Source: Phormidium sp. OSCR (GTDB taxonomy: Bacteria > Cyanobacteriota > Cyanobacteriia > Cyanobacteriales > Geitlerinemataceae). From it: a DNA stretch of 64,000 bases. The stretch covers positions 1 to 64,000 of the forward strand of contig LJZT01000005.1 of assembly GCA_001314905.1 (NCBI GenBank). Direction: 5' to 3'. Under the pieces are notes generated by a model. That model saw only the letters and a program-made list of their open reading frames with translations. It did not search any database and was not told the origin of the DNA. Positions 38,698 through 49,193 of the stretch are shown here, in pieces (the stretch's first letter is position 1; every line of letters starts with the position of its first letter). Both the position numbers and the translations under genes were made by a program.

Positions 38698-39363
38698 CTA
38701 CTGGACGGGGGTGGAATCTCCCTTGAGCAATACGGGGTAGTCGAGACAGGGAAAGTTGACGACATCGGCGGGGGTTTGCCGGGATGGGTTAATCTCTGAG
38801 TCAATGACGCCGGCAACGCGCAGGGCTTTGCTGACCAATTCTGAACAAAACAGCCGTGAGAGGTCTTCTGGCCCCGAGAGTCCCAACCGTTCCCAGAGCT
38901 TAATCCCGGCCCCCATGACTTGGATACTATCGTAGGTGACTCGTTGGCTATGGGTTTCTCGTAACCAGGCTTCCATTGCCGAGCGACCTTCGGGGGGAAG
39001 GGGGTCTTTGAGGGGGAACCACCAGACGGCTCCATCGTACATTAAGGCCCGTTTGGAGAGCCAGTTCATCTGAACGCCTTTGATTAACTCTTGTCCCTCT
39101 TTTGAGGCGACTTGATGGCTGGTTTCGGTGGTGGATTCGACCACGAGGACGCTATCGCCAAAGCCACCCCCCATGCTGCTTTTGAGAACAATGCCCACAT
39201 GGGAGTACATGGAACCTGTTCCCCATTTGATTACGTCAGAGAAGCCAGTGTTGCCCGAAAAGCCGATGACATCTCCGGTTTTCATTTGGGGACGATGTTG
39301 TTCATAGCGGGACAAAATGCTTTCCCGTCGTAAGGCGTTGCCAAAGGCTGATCCAATTCCCAT
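38698..39363 (-). CDS. YiiX/permuted NlpC-P60-like papain-type amidase/peptidase
   Basis: MKTGDVIGFSGNTGFSDVIKWGTGSMYSHVGIVLKS…RLFCSELVSKALRVAGV. Confidence 0.68.
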   Translation of the reverse strand: MGIGSAFGNALRRESILSRYEQHRPQMKTGDVIGFSGNTGFSDVIKWGTGSMYSHVGIVLKSSMGGGFGDSVLVVESTTETSHQVASKEGQELIKGVQMNWLSKRALMYDGAVWWFPLKDPLPPEGRSAMEAWLRETHSQRVTYDSIQVMGAGIKLWERLGLSGPEDLSRLFCSELVSKALRVAGVIDSEINPSRQTPADVVNFPCLDYPVLLKGDSTPVQ

Positions 39364-39407
39364 TTGCGAGATCCTCTACTCGTCCTTCGTCCTGATAATA
39401 CCTTAGG

Positions 39408-39598
39408 GGGGAAGGGAACAGGGAATAGTGAATAGTGAATAGTGAATAGGGAATAGGGAACAGGGAATAGGGAATAGGGAACAGGGGGGAGAAGGGGGGA
39501 GAAGGGAATAGGGAATAGGCAGAACCCACCCCGCCCTCCGGGCACCCCTCCGGTGGAGGGGAAGGCAAGAGGCAAGGGGCAAGGGGCAAGAGGGGGCG
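39408..39598. repeat. Composite STRR tract (GGGAACA/GTGAATA/GGGAATA, palindromic CCCTCCGGGC block, GGCAAGG)
   Basis: Read directly from sequence. Confidence 0.88.
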
Positions 39599-39620
39599 AT
39601 CGCAATTTGGAGGATGATTT

Positions 39621-40988
39621 ATGAGCCGATTGACTAAACCTTTGACATTCATGAAAACCCTAGACCAATGCAGACACTGGCGTTATCCTTTGTCTGTGCT
39701 GCTGTTGGGGACGGTTTTGGCGACGGGGGCGATCGCCGCTCAGGTTTTTGGGACTTCGGGACGAGATGGGATGCGGGGTCGAGATGGGCGATCGGGTGAA
39801 CGGGGACCGGACCAAATGTTGGTGGTGGATGGCCGGGGGCGATCGCTACAACTGATGGGAACGTCGGGCCGGGATGGGGAGGATGGACGGCGCGGTGAGG
39901 ATGCGTACAACTGTTCTCAGCCGAGTCGTCCGAGTGATCACTTGCGTGGGGCTGATGGCGGTGATGGGGGATCTGGCGGTGATGGCGGTGATGGGGGCGA
40001 TGGGGGCAACCTGACGTTGTATTACTCGCAGTTGGACGAGTTACGAGAGATTTATGTGGATGCTCGTGGCGGTGAGGGCGGCTATGGCGGCTATGGTGGC
40101 TATGGTGGACGGGGTTGTTCTTGTCGTCGTGGTAGTTGGACGGTTGACAATGAGCGTTATTACTGCACGAGCGGTCACTCAGGGCGGCGGGGAGGCAATG
40201 GACGGGCGGGAAATGAGGGGGACCCTGGCCAGTTGCGAATCGTGGCGGGAACGACCCCTCTGGAGCCGGAACAGCCTTCGGTGGAATTGCCGCTCTCGCT
40301 GTTGATCGATCGCCCCATTGATGGCCCCGTTGATTTGTCGAAAAATGTCTGGCTGCGTCGGCGGGGGGCGCGATCGCTGCTGGGATCGGGTTCGGTGATT
40401 GCTGATGAGTATGAGGAGTTTGTGGAGCGGTTGGAGCGAGCGGTGGCGTTAGCTTGGAATAGCGATCGCCGGCCCTCGGATTTTGCCGATCTTGAGGTTC
40501 GTGTCAGTTTGCATGATGATGGGTCGGTGGTGATGACGTTTCCTGAAGAGCTTTGGATTCAGGGATCTTGGCAGGAGGAGGGGCCGGTGAGTACCTATTC
40601 TGTTGATTACAGTTTACGGCGCAGTGAGGCGACGGAGTTGGCGATCGCCGATGCCAATCGCAATCCTCGGGAGTTCAACATTGCTGTAGTTGATACCGCT
40701 CAACAGTCGGAGGTGTTGGAGACTGAATTTGCAGTCAAGATTCGCTCAACTCGATCTCGGGCTGGGTTCCGTCATGTCCGGGACTATCAAACTCGCTATG
40801 AGGGAGAGCTTCCGGCGCATTTGGTGTCGCGGGATTATAATCGTTTTGTACTGGATTTGTCCCGTTTACCTTTAGAGGCCCGAGATCTGACGTCTCGCAG
40901 TCAAGTCGAGGTAGAACTGATTGTGACTCGTCGTTTGGGAGACTATGAGGCGCAACAAACTCTACTCTGGCAAGGGCAACTCGATTGA
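39621..40988 (+). CDS. Collagen-like/glycine-rich exported protein
   Basis: N-terminal hydrophobic segment; GTSGRDGMRGRDGRSGERG and GTSGRDGEDGRRGED Gly-X-Y runs; GADGGDGGSGGDGGDGGDGG; GGEGGYGGYGGYGGRG. Confidence 0.75.
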   Translation: MSRLTKPLTFMKTLDQCRHWRYPLSVLLLGTVLATGAIAAQVFGTSGRDGMRGRDGRSGERGPDQMLVVDGRGRSLQLMGTSGRDGEDGRRGEDAYNCSQPSRPSDHLRGADGGDGGSGGDGGDGGDGGNLTLYYSQLDELREIYVDARGGEGGYGGYGGYGGRGCSCRRGSWTVDNERYYCTSGHSGRRGGNGRAGNEGDPGQLRIVAGTTPLEPEQPSVELPLSLLIDRPIDGPVDLSKNVWLRRRGARSLLGSGSVIADEYEEFVERLERAVALAWNSDRRPSDFADLEVRVSLHDDGSVVMTFPEELWIQGSWQEEGPVSTYSVDYSLRRSEATELAIADANRNPREFNIAVVDTAQQSEVLETEFAVKIRSTRSRAGFRHVRDYQTRYEGELPAHLVSRDYNRFVLDLSRLPLEARDLTSRSQVEVELIVTRRLGDYEAQQTLLWQGQLD

Positions 40989-41169
40989 GGATCAACGGAG
41001 GATCAACAAACGTCGGGATAACGTTAGACGACCATTGCTTTTTTGAATAGATTTTGCTGTATTGGTGTAATTTTTTTGTTAACAATAACCATTGAGTCGT
41101 GTTTTTTCTGGTAATCCTTCTTCACAGTTAAACCGATTATCTCAAAGCAATTATTCATGGGGTTAGGCG

Positions 41170-41643
41170 ATGTTACTTCAGCAAATTTGGCGCTATCTCA
41201 AAACCGTAATGGGCATCATTTTTCGCCACCCTATCACCGGAACAACCGTGGTTGCCGAACTCATAGAGGGAGAGGATGCGGGGAAATTAGTCTTGATTCA
41301 GCGGCGGGATACCGGCCGTTGGGGACTGCCTGGTGGGATTATTGATTGGGGGGAAGATCTGCTGACGGCAGCCCGGCGAGAACTCTATGAGGAGACGGGA
41401 TTGGAGTTGCATGAATTGGGACGATTAGTGGGGGTATATTCCCACCCCGATCGCGATCCCCGGATTCACTCAATTTCCATTGTTGTGGCGGCCCGAGTCA
41501 GGGGAACCTTTAACCCTCAAGATACTCAGGAAGTTTTAGCTGTACGAGCCTTTAAGCCAGAGGAAATCCCCTATGATGATCTGTGTCACGATCATCAACA
41601 GCAACTACAAGACTATTTGGCCGGAACCACGGCGATCGCCTAA
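41170..41643 (+). CDS. NUDIX hydrolase
   Basis: GLPGGIIDWGEDLLTAARRELYEETGLEL matches the Nudix box. Confidence 0.93.
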   Translation: MLLQQIWRYLKTVMGIIFRHPITGTTVVAELIEGEDAGKLVLIQRRDTGRWGLPGGIIDWGEDLLTAARRELYEETGLELHELGRLVGVYSHPDRDPRIHSISIVVAARVRGTFNPQDTQEVLAVRAFKPEEIPYDDLCHDHQQQLQDYLAGTTAIA

Positions 41644-41728
41644 ACCGAAACTGACCCTAGCCGTTTGTCTCTCCCATCGTTAGGCTAAAGAAACTCCAGA
41701 TAAAAGGCAATTTTAGGAGATTACCCTC

Positions 41729-42229
41729 ATGTTGAATCGACCGCAACGCATCGAACCGAAACCTGGACAAGAATCGGTGTGGGACTATCCTCGTCCCCCT
41801 CGCTTAGAACCGGTTTCAGGTCGTCTCTGGATTGTCTTCAACGGCGAGATCATTGCCGATAGCGAACGAACCCAGCGAGTCCTCGAAACGAGCCATCCTC
41901 CCGTCTATTACTTCCCTCCCGAGGATATCAAAAGCGACTGTCTGATCCCCTCATCCCGACAAACCTTTTGCGAATGGAAAGGGGCCTGTCGCTATTACAG
42001 CGTTCAGGTCGGAGATAAACGAGCCTCAGATGTGGCTTGGTACTATCCTAATCCAGTGCCTGATTTTGCGGCGATCGCCAACTATGTGAGTTTTTATGCC
42101 AGTCAAATGGACGCCTGTTATGTGCGAGGGGAACAGGTGGACGCCCAACCTGGGGACTTTTATGGCGGTTGGATTACTCAAGACATTGTTGGGCCGTTTA
42201 AAGGGATTCGAGGCAGTTGGGGCTGGTAA
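41729..42229 (+). CDS. DUF427 domain protein
   Basis: PVYYFPPEDIKSDCLIPSSRQTFCEWKGACRYYSVQVGDKRASDVAWYYPNP…FYASQMDACYVRGEQVDAQPGDFYGGWITQDIVGPFKGI. Confidence 0.88.
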   Translation: MLNRPQRIEPKPGQESVWDYPRPPRLEPVSGRLWIVFNGEIIADSERTQRVLETSHPPVYYFPPEDIKSDCLIPSSRQTFCEWKGACRYYSVQVGDKRASDVAWYYPNPVPDFAAIANYVSFYASQMDACYVRGEQVDAQPGDFYGGWITQDIVGPFKGIRGSWGW

Positions 42230-42230
42230 C

Positions 42231-45200
42231 ATGAAACGTCCCTTCAAGTCTGCGGACATTCTGGCCCCAAGATGCCCGCCACGAGTCCGTCAAACGCGCC
42301 GGGGGATTCCCTTACGGGCGGTTTTAGTGGCGCCGTTTGCCTTACAAATTGCCTTAGCTGTGGGAGTCACCGGTTGGCTGATTGCTCGCAACAGTCGTGT
42401 GGCCAGTGAGACTATGGGACAGGCCCATCAACAGCAAGTTAGCGAGATGGCCCTTCATGATCTCGAAGAACATCTCCAAGAGCTGATTCAGGTCTCCCAT
42501 CTCAATCGCCGCCATCTCGAAAGCCAACTTCTCGATCCCGCTTCGATTGACTATATTGAAGCCCTGTTGTGGCATCAGTTACAAACCTTTCCCCTAGTCT
42601 CAGCCATTGGCTTTGTCAACGTCAATGGAGATGGGATGGGGGTGATTCAGGGAGGCGGCGATCGCAGTTTAACGCTACAACGGCGCAATGGCCGCCTACG
42701 GGCGTTATGGGTGGATGAAACGGGGGCTGAGATTGAAGAGGATGAAACCTTGAGGGACTTTAACCCACAAACGATTCTGAGCTATCAGACTACCTTACGT
42801 CGCGCTACAGCCGGCTGGAGCGAGGTGGTGGTGTCTCCTCTACCTCCGTTGACTCCCTTGATTACGTTTTCAGAACTCGTCGGGCCTGAGGATAATCCCA
42901 TGGGAGTGATGACCGTGGCCCTGGAACTGACGAGCCTCAATCATCTGTTGCGTCATCATCATCTTGGCGACAAAGGAGAGTATTTCTTAGTCGATCGCCA
43001 AGGAGGACTTCTGGCCACATCCTTGGCGACATCTGATGAGAACCGAGAGCTATTTTTAGACGAAATTAAGCAGAATCGGTCGGCCCAGGACAGTCAATTT
43101 TCTACAATTGCCCAGGTTAGTGCCGGAGTCCAGGCCAAGATGGGCTCTTGGCAAGGTGTGAATGAGTCTGAACGCCTGAGGTTGAGTTTGAATGATATTC
43201 CCCATTTTGTGACCATTACCCCGTTTCAAATGGATGGGGGCATTGATTGGTTGCTGGTGACGACGATGCCTCAGTCCCAGTTTTTGGGTCATCTCGAGGC
43301 CAGTAGTCGTCAAACCTTGATGATTTGTTTGGTCGCCATTGCTGTGGCGGCAGGGCTAGGTTGGTGGGCCTCTCACTGGATTGCTCGTCCGGTGAAGCGA
43401 TTACAGCAGGCGGCCCGAGATGTGGCTGATGGTAATTTTGCGCGGCGGGTTCAGGTGCGGCAACCGCAGGAAGTGGCGGATTTGGCTGATTCGTTTAATC
43501 TTATGAGTGAGGATTTGGAGCGATCGCACCTGCATTTAGAAGCCACAGTCGCCGAACGCACTCAGGAACTCAAGCAAGAAATTCAAGAACGACAGGCGAT
43601 TACTGCTGAACTCCATCGCTCAGAAACCCGCTATCGTCTCTTGGCTGAAGGCACTCAGGAGGCGATCGCCCTGCTGCATGAAGGACACTTTAGTGATTGT
43701 AATCATGCGGCGTTGGAGCTGTTCGATGTGGCCAGCAAAGAGGAGTTTTATGGTCTAACCCCCTGGGGTCTCTCCCCACCCTATCAACCGGATGGTCGTT
43801 CCTCCCAGGAGGCGTCCCAAGATTGGATTAACAAGGTCTTAGAGTCGGGTTCACAACGGTTTGAGTGGGTTCACCGACGGCTTGATAACCGTTCCTTCTT
43901 TGCCGAAGTTTGTCTGAGTGCCATTGAAGTTGAAGATAGCATTCTCATCCAAGCCGCCATCCGCGATATTAGCGAAACCAAACAAGCTGAGGCTGAACTA
44001 CGGGCGAGAGAGGAGCAGTACCGAACCCTCGTCGAAACGGCCAACTCGATCATCTTGCGTTGGAACCTCGAAGGCACAATTACCTTCATCAATCGTTACG
44101 GTGAAGCCTTTTTGGGCTACGGGCAGGATGAGTTACGAGGACAATCGCTGTCGGTGATTATTCCCGAAACCGGAACCACCTTTAACTGGCGACAGTTCGC
44201 CCAGGAGTTAGCTGACAATCCTGATTGTCGGACTACTCGCGAAGATCCCAATGTCTGTCGGGATGGAACCTGGGTTTGGGTTCTCTGGACGAATCAGCCC
44301 ATCTTTAATCCCGATGGGACGTTATTGGAGATTCTGGCGGTTGGTAATGATTGTACTGAGCGTAAACGGGCGGAGGTGGAATTGCGAGAGGCCAAGGAAG
44401 CGGCTGATTTGGCAAACCGGGCCAAAAGTGAGTTTATCTCGAATATGAGTCATGAGTTGCGAACGCCTCTTAATGGCATTCTCGGGTATAGTCAGATCTT
44501 TAAGCGTCAAACCCATCTTCCTCCGGCGGTTCTCAATGGGGTGGAGGTGATTCATCAATGTGGAACCCATTTATTGACGCTGATTGAGGATATTCTCGAT
44601 TTTTCCAAGTTGGAAGCCCAGCGGATGACCCTGGTGGATAATCCTTTTGCTCTAGGCCAGTTCTTAAACACGGTGGTTCAGATGTTTGAACTCAAGGCGG
44701 CTCAGAAGCGGTTGACGTTTGTCTGTGAGGCGGCAGAATCCCTGCCAATGGCGATTATTGGTGATCAAAAGCGTTTGCGTCAGGTTCTGATTAATCTGTT
44801 GGGGAATGCGATTAAGTTCACCGAGAGGGGAGAGGTGACGTTTGAGGTGTCCCTGGTTCAGTCGGCCTCCTCCGCGACAGGCGATCGCTGTCTGATTCGT
44901 TTTGCGGTGCGCGACACGGGGATTGGGATGAGTGCTCAACAACTCTCGCGGGTTTTTCTGCCGTTTGAACAGGTCAGTGATCCTAGCTACCATTCTCAGG
45001 GGACCGGCTTGGGGTTAACGATTAGCCAAAAAATTGTCCATCAGATGGGAGGACGGTTGGAGGTTGAGAGCCAGTTGGGCCAGGGAAGTTGTTTTTCGTT
45101 TGAGTTATGGTTCCCTCAAGCCTCGACGTGGTTGGAGGAGAAGCAACCTACATTGGCTCTATGTCATGGGTATACTGGACTCCGCCGTCGTCTGTTGATT

Positions 45201-45812
45201 GTTGATGACACAGGGGCGAATCGTTTGACGCTGTGCCAGTTGTTAGGAGATTTGGGGTTTGAAGTCCTAGAGGCGAACCATGGAGATGAGGCTCTCAGGC
45301 TGGCTCTGGAGCAATCGATTGACCTGGTGGTGACGGATTTGCAGATGCCGGGCCTCGATGGGGTTGAGTTGATTCGTCGCTTTCGGGCTATTCCTGCTTT
45401 GGCTCAGGTGCCGATTTTTGTGGCCTCGGCGAGTCTGTTGGTTGAGGAGCGCGATCGCTGTTTGGCGGCGGGGTGCAATGATGTTCTGGACAAACCGATT
45501 GAGACGGAGATCTTGTTGGCACGCTTGCAGGAGTATCTCAATTTAGAATGGGTTGATGAGTCGGACAGTCACCTCACGGATGTGGCTGAGATGTCAACGG
45601 TTTCTGATCTAGAGCCGATGGTGTTTCCAGACTCTCAACAGCTCGATGAGTTGACTCATTTGGCGAAACGGGGCAGCCTGAAGCGGTTAATTGAGGTAGC
45701 GGACCAATTTAGGCTCGATAATCCTCAATTAGAACCGTTTGTGCAATACCTGAATCAGCTTGCTCGTAGCTATCAAGATAAAGCTATCTTAGAGCTATTG
45801 AATCGGTCTTAA
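42231..45812 (+). CDS. Cache-HAMP-PAS-PAS hybrid histidine kinase with C-terminal receiver domain
   Basis: Periplasmic region between two TM helices; two PAS-like regions; HisKA FISNMSHELRTPLNGILGYSQI; HATPase; REC LLIVDDTGANRL…DLVVTDLQMPGLDGVELI. Start reset to ATG 42231. Confidence 0.9.
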   Translation: MKRPFKSADILAPRCPPRVRQTRRGIPLRAVLVAPFALQIALAVGVTGWLIARNSRVASETMGQAHQQQVSEMALHDLEEHLQELIQVSHLNRRHLESQLLDPASIDYIEALLWHQLQTFPLVSAIGFVNVNGDGMGVIQGGGDRSLTLQRRNGRLRALWVDETGAEIEEDETLRDFNPQTILSYQTTLRRATAGWSEVVVSPLPPLTPLITFSELVGPEDNPMGVMTVALELTSLNHLLRHHHLGDKGEYFLVDRQGGLLATSLATSDENRELFLDEIKQNRSAQDSQFSTIAQVSAGVQAKMGSWQGVNESERLRLSLNDIPHFVTITPFQMDGGIDWLLVTTMPQSQFLGHLEASSRQTLMICLVAIAVAAGLGWWASHWIARPVKRLQQAARDVADGNFARRVQVRQPQEVADLADSFNLMSEDLERSHLHLEATVAERTQELKQEIQERQAITAELHRSETRYRLLAEGTQEAIALLHEGHFSDCNHAALELFDVASKEEFYGLTPWGLSPPYQPDGRSSQEASQDWINKVLESGSQRFEWVHRRLDNRSFFAEVCLSAIEVEDSILIQAAIRDISETKQAEAELRAREEQYRTLVETANSIILRWNLEGTITFINRYGEAFLGYGQDELRGQSLSVIIPETGTTFNWRQFAQELADNPDCRTTREDPNVCRDGTWVWVLWTNQPIFNPDGTLLEILAVGNDCTERKRAEVELREAKEAADLANRAKSEFISNMSHELRTPLNGILGYSQIFKRQTHLPPAVLNGVEVIHQCGTHLLTLIEDILDFSKLEAQRMTLVDNPFALGQFLNTVVQMFELKAAQKRLTFVCEAAESLPMAIIGDQKRLRQVLINLLGNAIKFTERGEVTFEVSLVQSASSATGDRCLIRFAVRDTGIGMSAQQLSRVFLPFEQVSDPSYHSQGTGLGLTISQKIVHQMGGRLEVESQLGQGSCFSFELWFPQASTWLEEKQPTLALCHGYTGLRRRLLIVDDTGANRLTLCQLLGDLGFEVLEANHGDEALRLALEQSIDLVVTDLQMPGLDGVELIRRFRAIPALAQVPIFVASASLLVEERDRCLAAGCNDVLDKPIETEILLARLQEYLNLEWVDESDSHLTDVAEMSTVSDLEPMVFPDSQQLDELTHLAKRGSLKRLIEVADQFRLDNPQLEPFVQYLNQLARSYQDKAILELLNRS

Positions 45813-45824
45813 CTGAAATTTCTG

Positions 45825-47831
45825 ATGAATGCAATCCTGACGGCAACTCAATCGATTCTTATTGTGGATGATGATCCGGCTAATTTAGAGGTTCTCTCTA
45901 ATTTGCTAGAACGATCTGGATATGAGGTCCTGATTGCTCGGGATGGCTATAGTGCGATCGAACGAGCTCGGTATGATCCGCCGGATTTGATTTGTTTGGA
46001 TGTGATGATGCCGGGGATTGATGGATTTGAAACCTGTCGCCGTTTGAAGAATCAGGCGGAAACGGTGGATATTCCGGTGATTTTCATGACGGCGTTATCG
46101 GATATTGAGCATCAGGTGATGGGGTTAGGGTTGGGGGCGGTTGATTACATCCCCAAGCCATTTTATGAGGATGTGGTCTTGTCGCGGGTGCAGTTACATC
46201 TCAAGTTACGCCGTTTAACGGATTCTCTGGCGAACCAGAATCAGCAGTTGGAACGGTTAGTCGGCGATCGCACGCATCAACTCCAAGACACGATTCATCA
46301 ACTGCAAGTGACGCAACGAGAGTTGGAACAACGGGAACAGCAGTTAGCTCATGATGCACTCCATGATTCGCTGACGGGACTCCCGAACCGGGTTTGGTTG
46401 ATGAATCGGATCAATACGCTGCTCCAGAATACGGCTAATTCTTCGGAATTTGCGGTGTTATTTTTAGACCTCGATCGCTTTAAAGTCATTAATGACAGTT
46501 TGGGACATTTGGCGGGGGACGCGTTACTTAAAACCGTGGCTGGACGACTTCTAGAAATCCTTGGACATGATCCGCAAACTTTGGATAGTTTGAGTCCTGA
46601 TTTTCCTGAGACGGGATGGAGTACAGTCTCTCGTTTAGGGGGCGATGAATTTGTGGTTCTTTTAGAAAATGTTGCTGGCTTAGATGATGTGTTAGAGGTC
46701 GCTCGTTGCATTCAACGTCAGTTTTCGCTGCCGTTTCATTTAGCGAATAATTACGAAGTCTTCACGAATGCTAGTATTGGTATTGCTCTTAAGAATACTC
46801 AGTATCTCCATTGCGAAAATGTTTTGCGAGATGCGGACATTGCCATGTATCAAGCCAAACAGGCGGGTCGGGGACGGTATGCAATTTTTAATCCGCAAAT
46901 GCAGGCTCGGGCTAAGTTACGTTTGGAGTTAGAAAATGATTTACGCCATGCCGTTGAACATAAACTGCTGATTCGGGAACCTTGGCAAGACAGTCATGAC
47001 CGTCAGAATTTAAGGGGCCAGAGGAATAATGAGTTTAGTTTGTATTATCAGCCTCTTGTTTGTTTGCAAACCGGTAGGATTCGTGGTTTTGAGGCGTTGC
47101 TGCGTTGGCATCATCCGAAAAAAGGTTTGATTTCTCCGGTAGATTTTATCCCCATTAGTGAGGAGATTGGGTTGATTCATGAATTGGGAAGTTGGGTGTT
47201 TTGGGAGGCTTGTCAGCAATTGTCAGATTGGCGATCGCAGTTTCCGCACTTACAAGATTTAACCCTAAATGTCAACCTCTCTACAATTCAATTGATGCAA
47301 CCTCAGTTAGTGGAGTTAATCGAAAATGCTTTAATGGGAGTACAACTGCCCCAAGGCTGCATCAAACTCGAAATCACGGAAACCTGTTTACTCCAAAGCA
47401 ATGCCCAAGTTTTTGATATTCTCCGAAAACTTCAAGAATTAGGATTATCTCTTTGTATTGATGACTTTGGCACGGGATATTCGTCCTTAAGCCGTTTACA
47501 TGAGTTTCCCGTCCATACCCTCAAGATTGACAAAGCCTTTGTTGCTCGTTTACAAGAGAAGTCAAACGGAGTCTCGGAAAATGGCAATGAAATCGTCCAT
47601 ACCATTATCACTCTGGCTCATGCTCTGGGGATGGATGCCGTGGCGGAGGGGATTGAAACCCCCACGCAGTTGGCTATTGTGCGAGCCATGGGCTGTGAAC
47701 TGGCTCAGGGCTATCTGTTCTCTCGTCCACTTCCCCCCCAGGAGGCTGAGACGTTTTTGGTTACGCCAGAACGATTTACAGCTTGGCTGACCGCGGCGAT
47801 TCATCATTCAACGCCCTCTTCTACCACTTGA
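45825..47831 (+). CDS. Response regulator with GGDEF and EAL domains
   Basis: REC ILIVDDDPANLEVLSNLL…CLDVMMPGIDG; GGDEF motif SRLGGDEFVVLL; EAL motif FEALLRWHHP, TLKIDKAFV, AEGIETPTQL. Confidence 0.93.
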   Translation: MNAILTATQSILIVDDDPANLEVLSNLLERSGYEVLIARDGYSAIERARYDPPDLICLDVMMPGIDGFETCRRLKNQAETVDIPVIFMTALSDIEHQVMGLGLGAVDYIPKPFYEDVVLSRVQLHLKLRRLTDSLANQNQQLERLVGDRTHQLQDTIHQLQVTQRELEQREQQLAHDALHDSLTGLPNRVWLMNRINTLLQNTANSSEFAVLFLDLDRFKVINDSLGHLAGDALLKTVAGRLLEILGHDPQTLDSLSPDFPETGWSTVSRLGGDEFVVLLENVAGLDDVLEVARCIQRQFSLPFHLANNYEVFTNASIGIALKNTQYLHCENVLRDADIAMYQAKQAGRGRYAIFNPQMQARAKLRLELENDLRHAVEHKLLIREPWQDSHDRQNLRGQRNNEFSLYYQPLVCLQTGRIRGFEALLRWHHPKKGLISPVDFIPISEEIGLIHELGSWVFWEACQQLSDWRSQFPHLQDLTLNVNLSTIQLMQPQLVELIENALMGVQLPQGCIKLEITETCLLQSNAQVFDILRKLQELGLSLCIDDFGTGYSSLSRLHEFPVHTLKIDKAFVARLQEKSNGVSENGNEIVHTIITLAHALGMDAVAEGIETPTQLAIVRAMGCELAQGYLFSRPLPPQEAETFLVTPERFTAWLTAAIHHSTPSSTT

Positions 47832-47846
47832 CAGTATTAGCTCGGT

Positions 47847-49193
47847 ATGAACTCACAACAGCTCGACTACGGCACGATTCTGATTGTCGATGACAATCCC
47901 GCTAATTTGGATGTTTTGTCGGATTTTCTCGATAGTTCGGGATTTGAGGTGTTGGTGGCTCAAGATGGCACGAGTGCTATCGATAAGGTCAACTATGCTC
48001 CGCCTCATCTGATTTTGTTGGATATTATGATGCCGGGAATTGATGGGTTTGAAACCTGTCGCCGCCTCAAAGCTAATCCCGACACTCAGGAGATTCCCAT
48101 TATTTTTACCAGTGCTTTGGCCGATACGGTGGATAAGGTGAAGGGCTTATCCCTCGGAGCGGTCGATTATATCACAAAACCCTTTCAACAAGAGGAGGTT
48201 TTAGCCCGAGTTCGTCTGCATCTGAAGCTCTATTTTATTGGGCAAGAGTTGGCACAACAAAATCTGTTGTTGGAGCAACGGGTGAGTGAACGGACGGCAA
48301 AACTCAATCAAGTGATTCAGGAGTTGCAAACGGCTCAGGTCCAATTGATTCAGAGTGAAAAAATGTCGAGCTTGGGGCAATTAGTCGCAGGTGTTGCTCA
48401 TGAAATTAACAACCCGGTTAACTTTATTTTCGGTAATTTAACTCATGCTAATGACTATACATCAAGTTTGCTAGAAATCATTAAAACCTATCAAGATAAG
48501 TATCCTGAGCCTGATGACGAGTTGCAAGAAGTTCTGGAAGAATTGGAACTGGATTTCTTGATTGAAGATTTGCCTAAGTTGCTGCGATCGATGCAGGTGG
48601 GAGCGGAGCGGATTCGCGAGATTGTTTTGAGTTTACGGAAGTTTTCCCGCATTGATGAGGCAGATTTAAAAGCCGTCGATATTCATGATGGCATTGATAC
48701 CACTTTGATGATTCTCCATAACCGCATTAAAGTGCGCTCAAGTAGCCCCGCGATTGAGATTATTCGTGATTATGGGGAGTTGCCCGATGTTGAATGTTAT
48801 TCGGGACAACTGAATCAGGTGTTTATGAATTTGCTGGCTAATGCCATTGATGCTCTCGAAGATAAACGGGAACGGGGGGAATCGACTTCAATTACGATTA
48901 GCACTCGTCGGCTGGCTGAGAATCGGGTGCGTATCTCCATCGCCGATAATGGTTTAGGTATGGAGGCGGAGGTTCGGGATAAGATTTTCAATCCCTTTTT
49001 TACCACAAAACCGATTGGGAAAGGCACAGGAATGGGGTTGGCGATCGCCTACTCCATTGTGGTTGAGAAACATAATGGCTCCTTAGTGTGTCTCTCGCAA
49101 CCGGGCCAGGGGACGGAATTTGTCATCGAAATTCCGGTTGTCCAAGAGACTCGCACTGCTGCGACTCCTGAAGTGGAAAAGGTGTCAGGTTAG
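47847..49193 (+). CDS. Response regulator receiver-histidine kinase hybrid (REC-HisKA-HATPase)
   Basis: ILIVDDNPANLDVLSDFL…LLDIMMPGIDGFETCRRLK; GVAHEINNPVNFIFGNLTHA; HATPase NAIDAL…ISIADNGLGM…GKGTGMGLAIAYSIV. Confidence 0.92.
   Translation: MNSQQLDYGTILIVDDNPANLDVLSDFLDSSGFEVLVAQDGTSAIDKVNYAPPHLILLDIMMPGIDGFETCRRLKANPDTQEIPIIFTSALADTVDKVKGLSLGAVDYITKPFQQEEVLARVRLHLKLYFIGQELAQQNLLLEQRVSERTAKLNQVIQELQTAQVQLIQSEKMSSLGQLVAGVAHEINNPVNFIFGNLTHANDYTSSLLEIIKTYQDKYPEPDDELQEVLEELELDFLIEDLPKLLRSMQVGAERIREIVLSLRKFSRIDEADLKAVDIHDGIDTTLMILHNRIKVRSSSPAIEIIRDYGELPDVECYSGQLNQVFMNLLANAIDALEDKRERGESTSITISTRRLAENRVRISIADNGLGMEAEVRDKIFNPFFTTKPIGKGTGMGLAIAYSIVVEKHNGSLVCLSQPGQGTEFVIEIPVVQETRTAATPEVEKVSG

Noticed and set aside
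39282-39652. Two minus-strand ORFs (107 and 116 aa) rich in LFPVPYSLF
   Set aside because: Pure translations of GGGAATA/GGGAACA repeats.
42096-42230. Upstream extension of the hybrid kinase overlapping DUF427
   Set aside because: ATG 42231 directly after the DUF427 stop gives a better N-terminus with the first TM helix.
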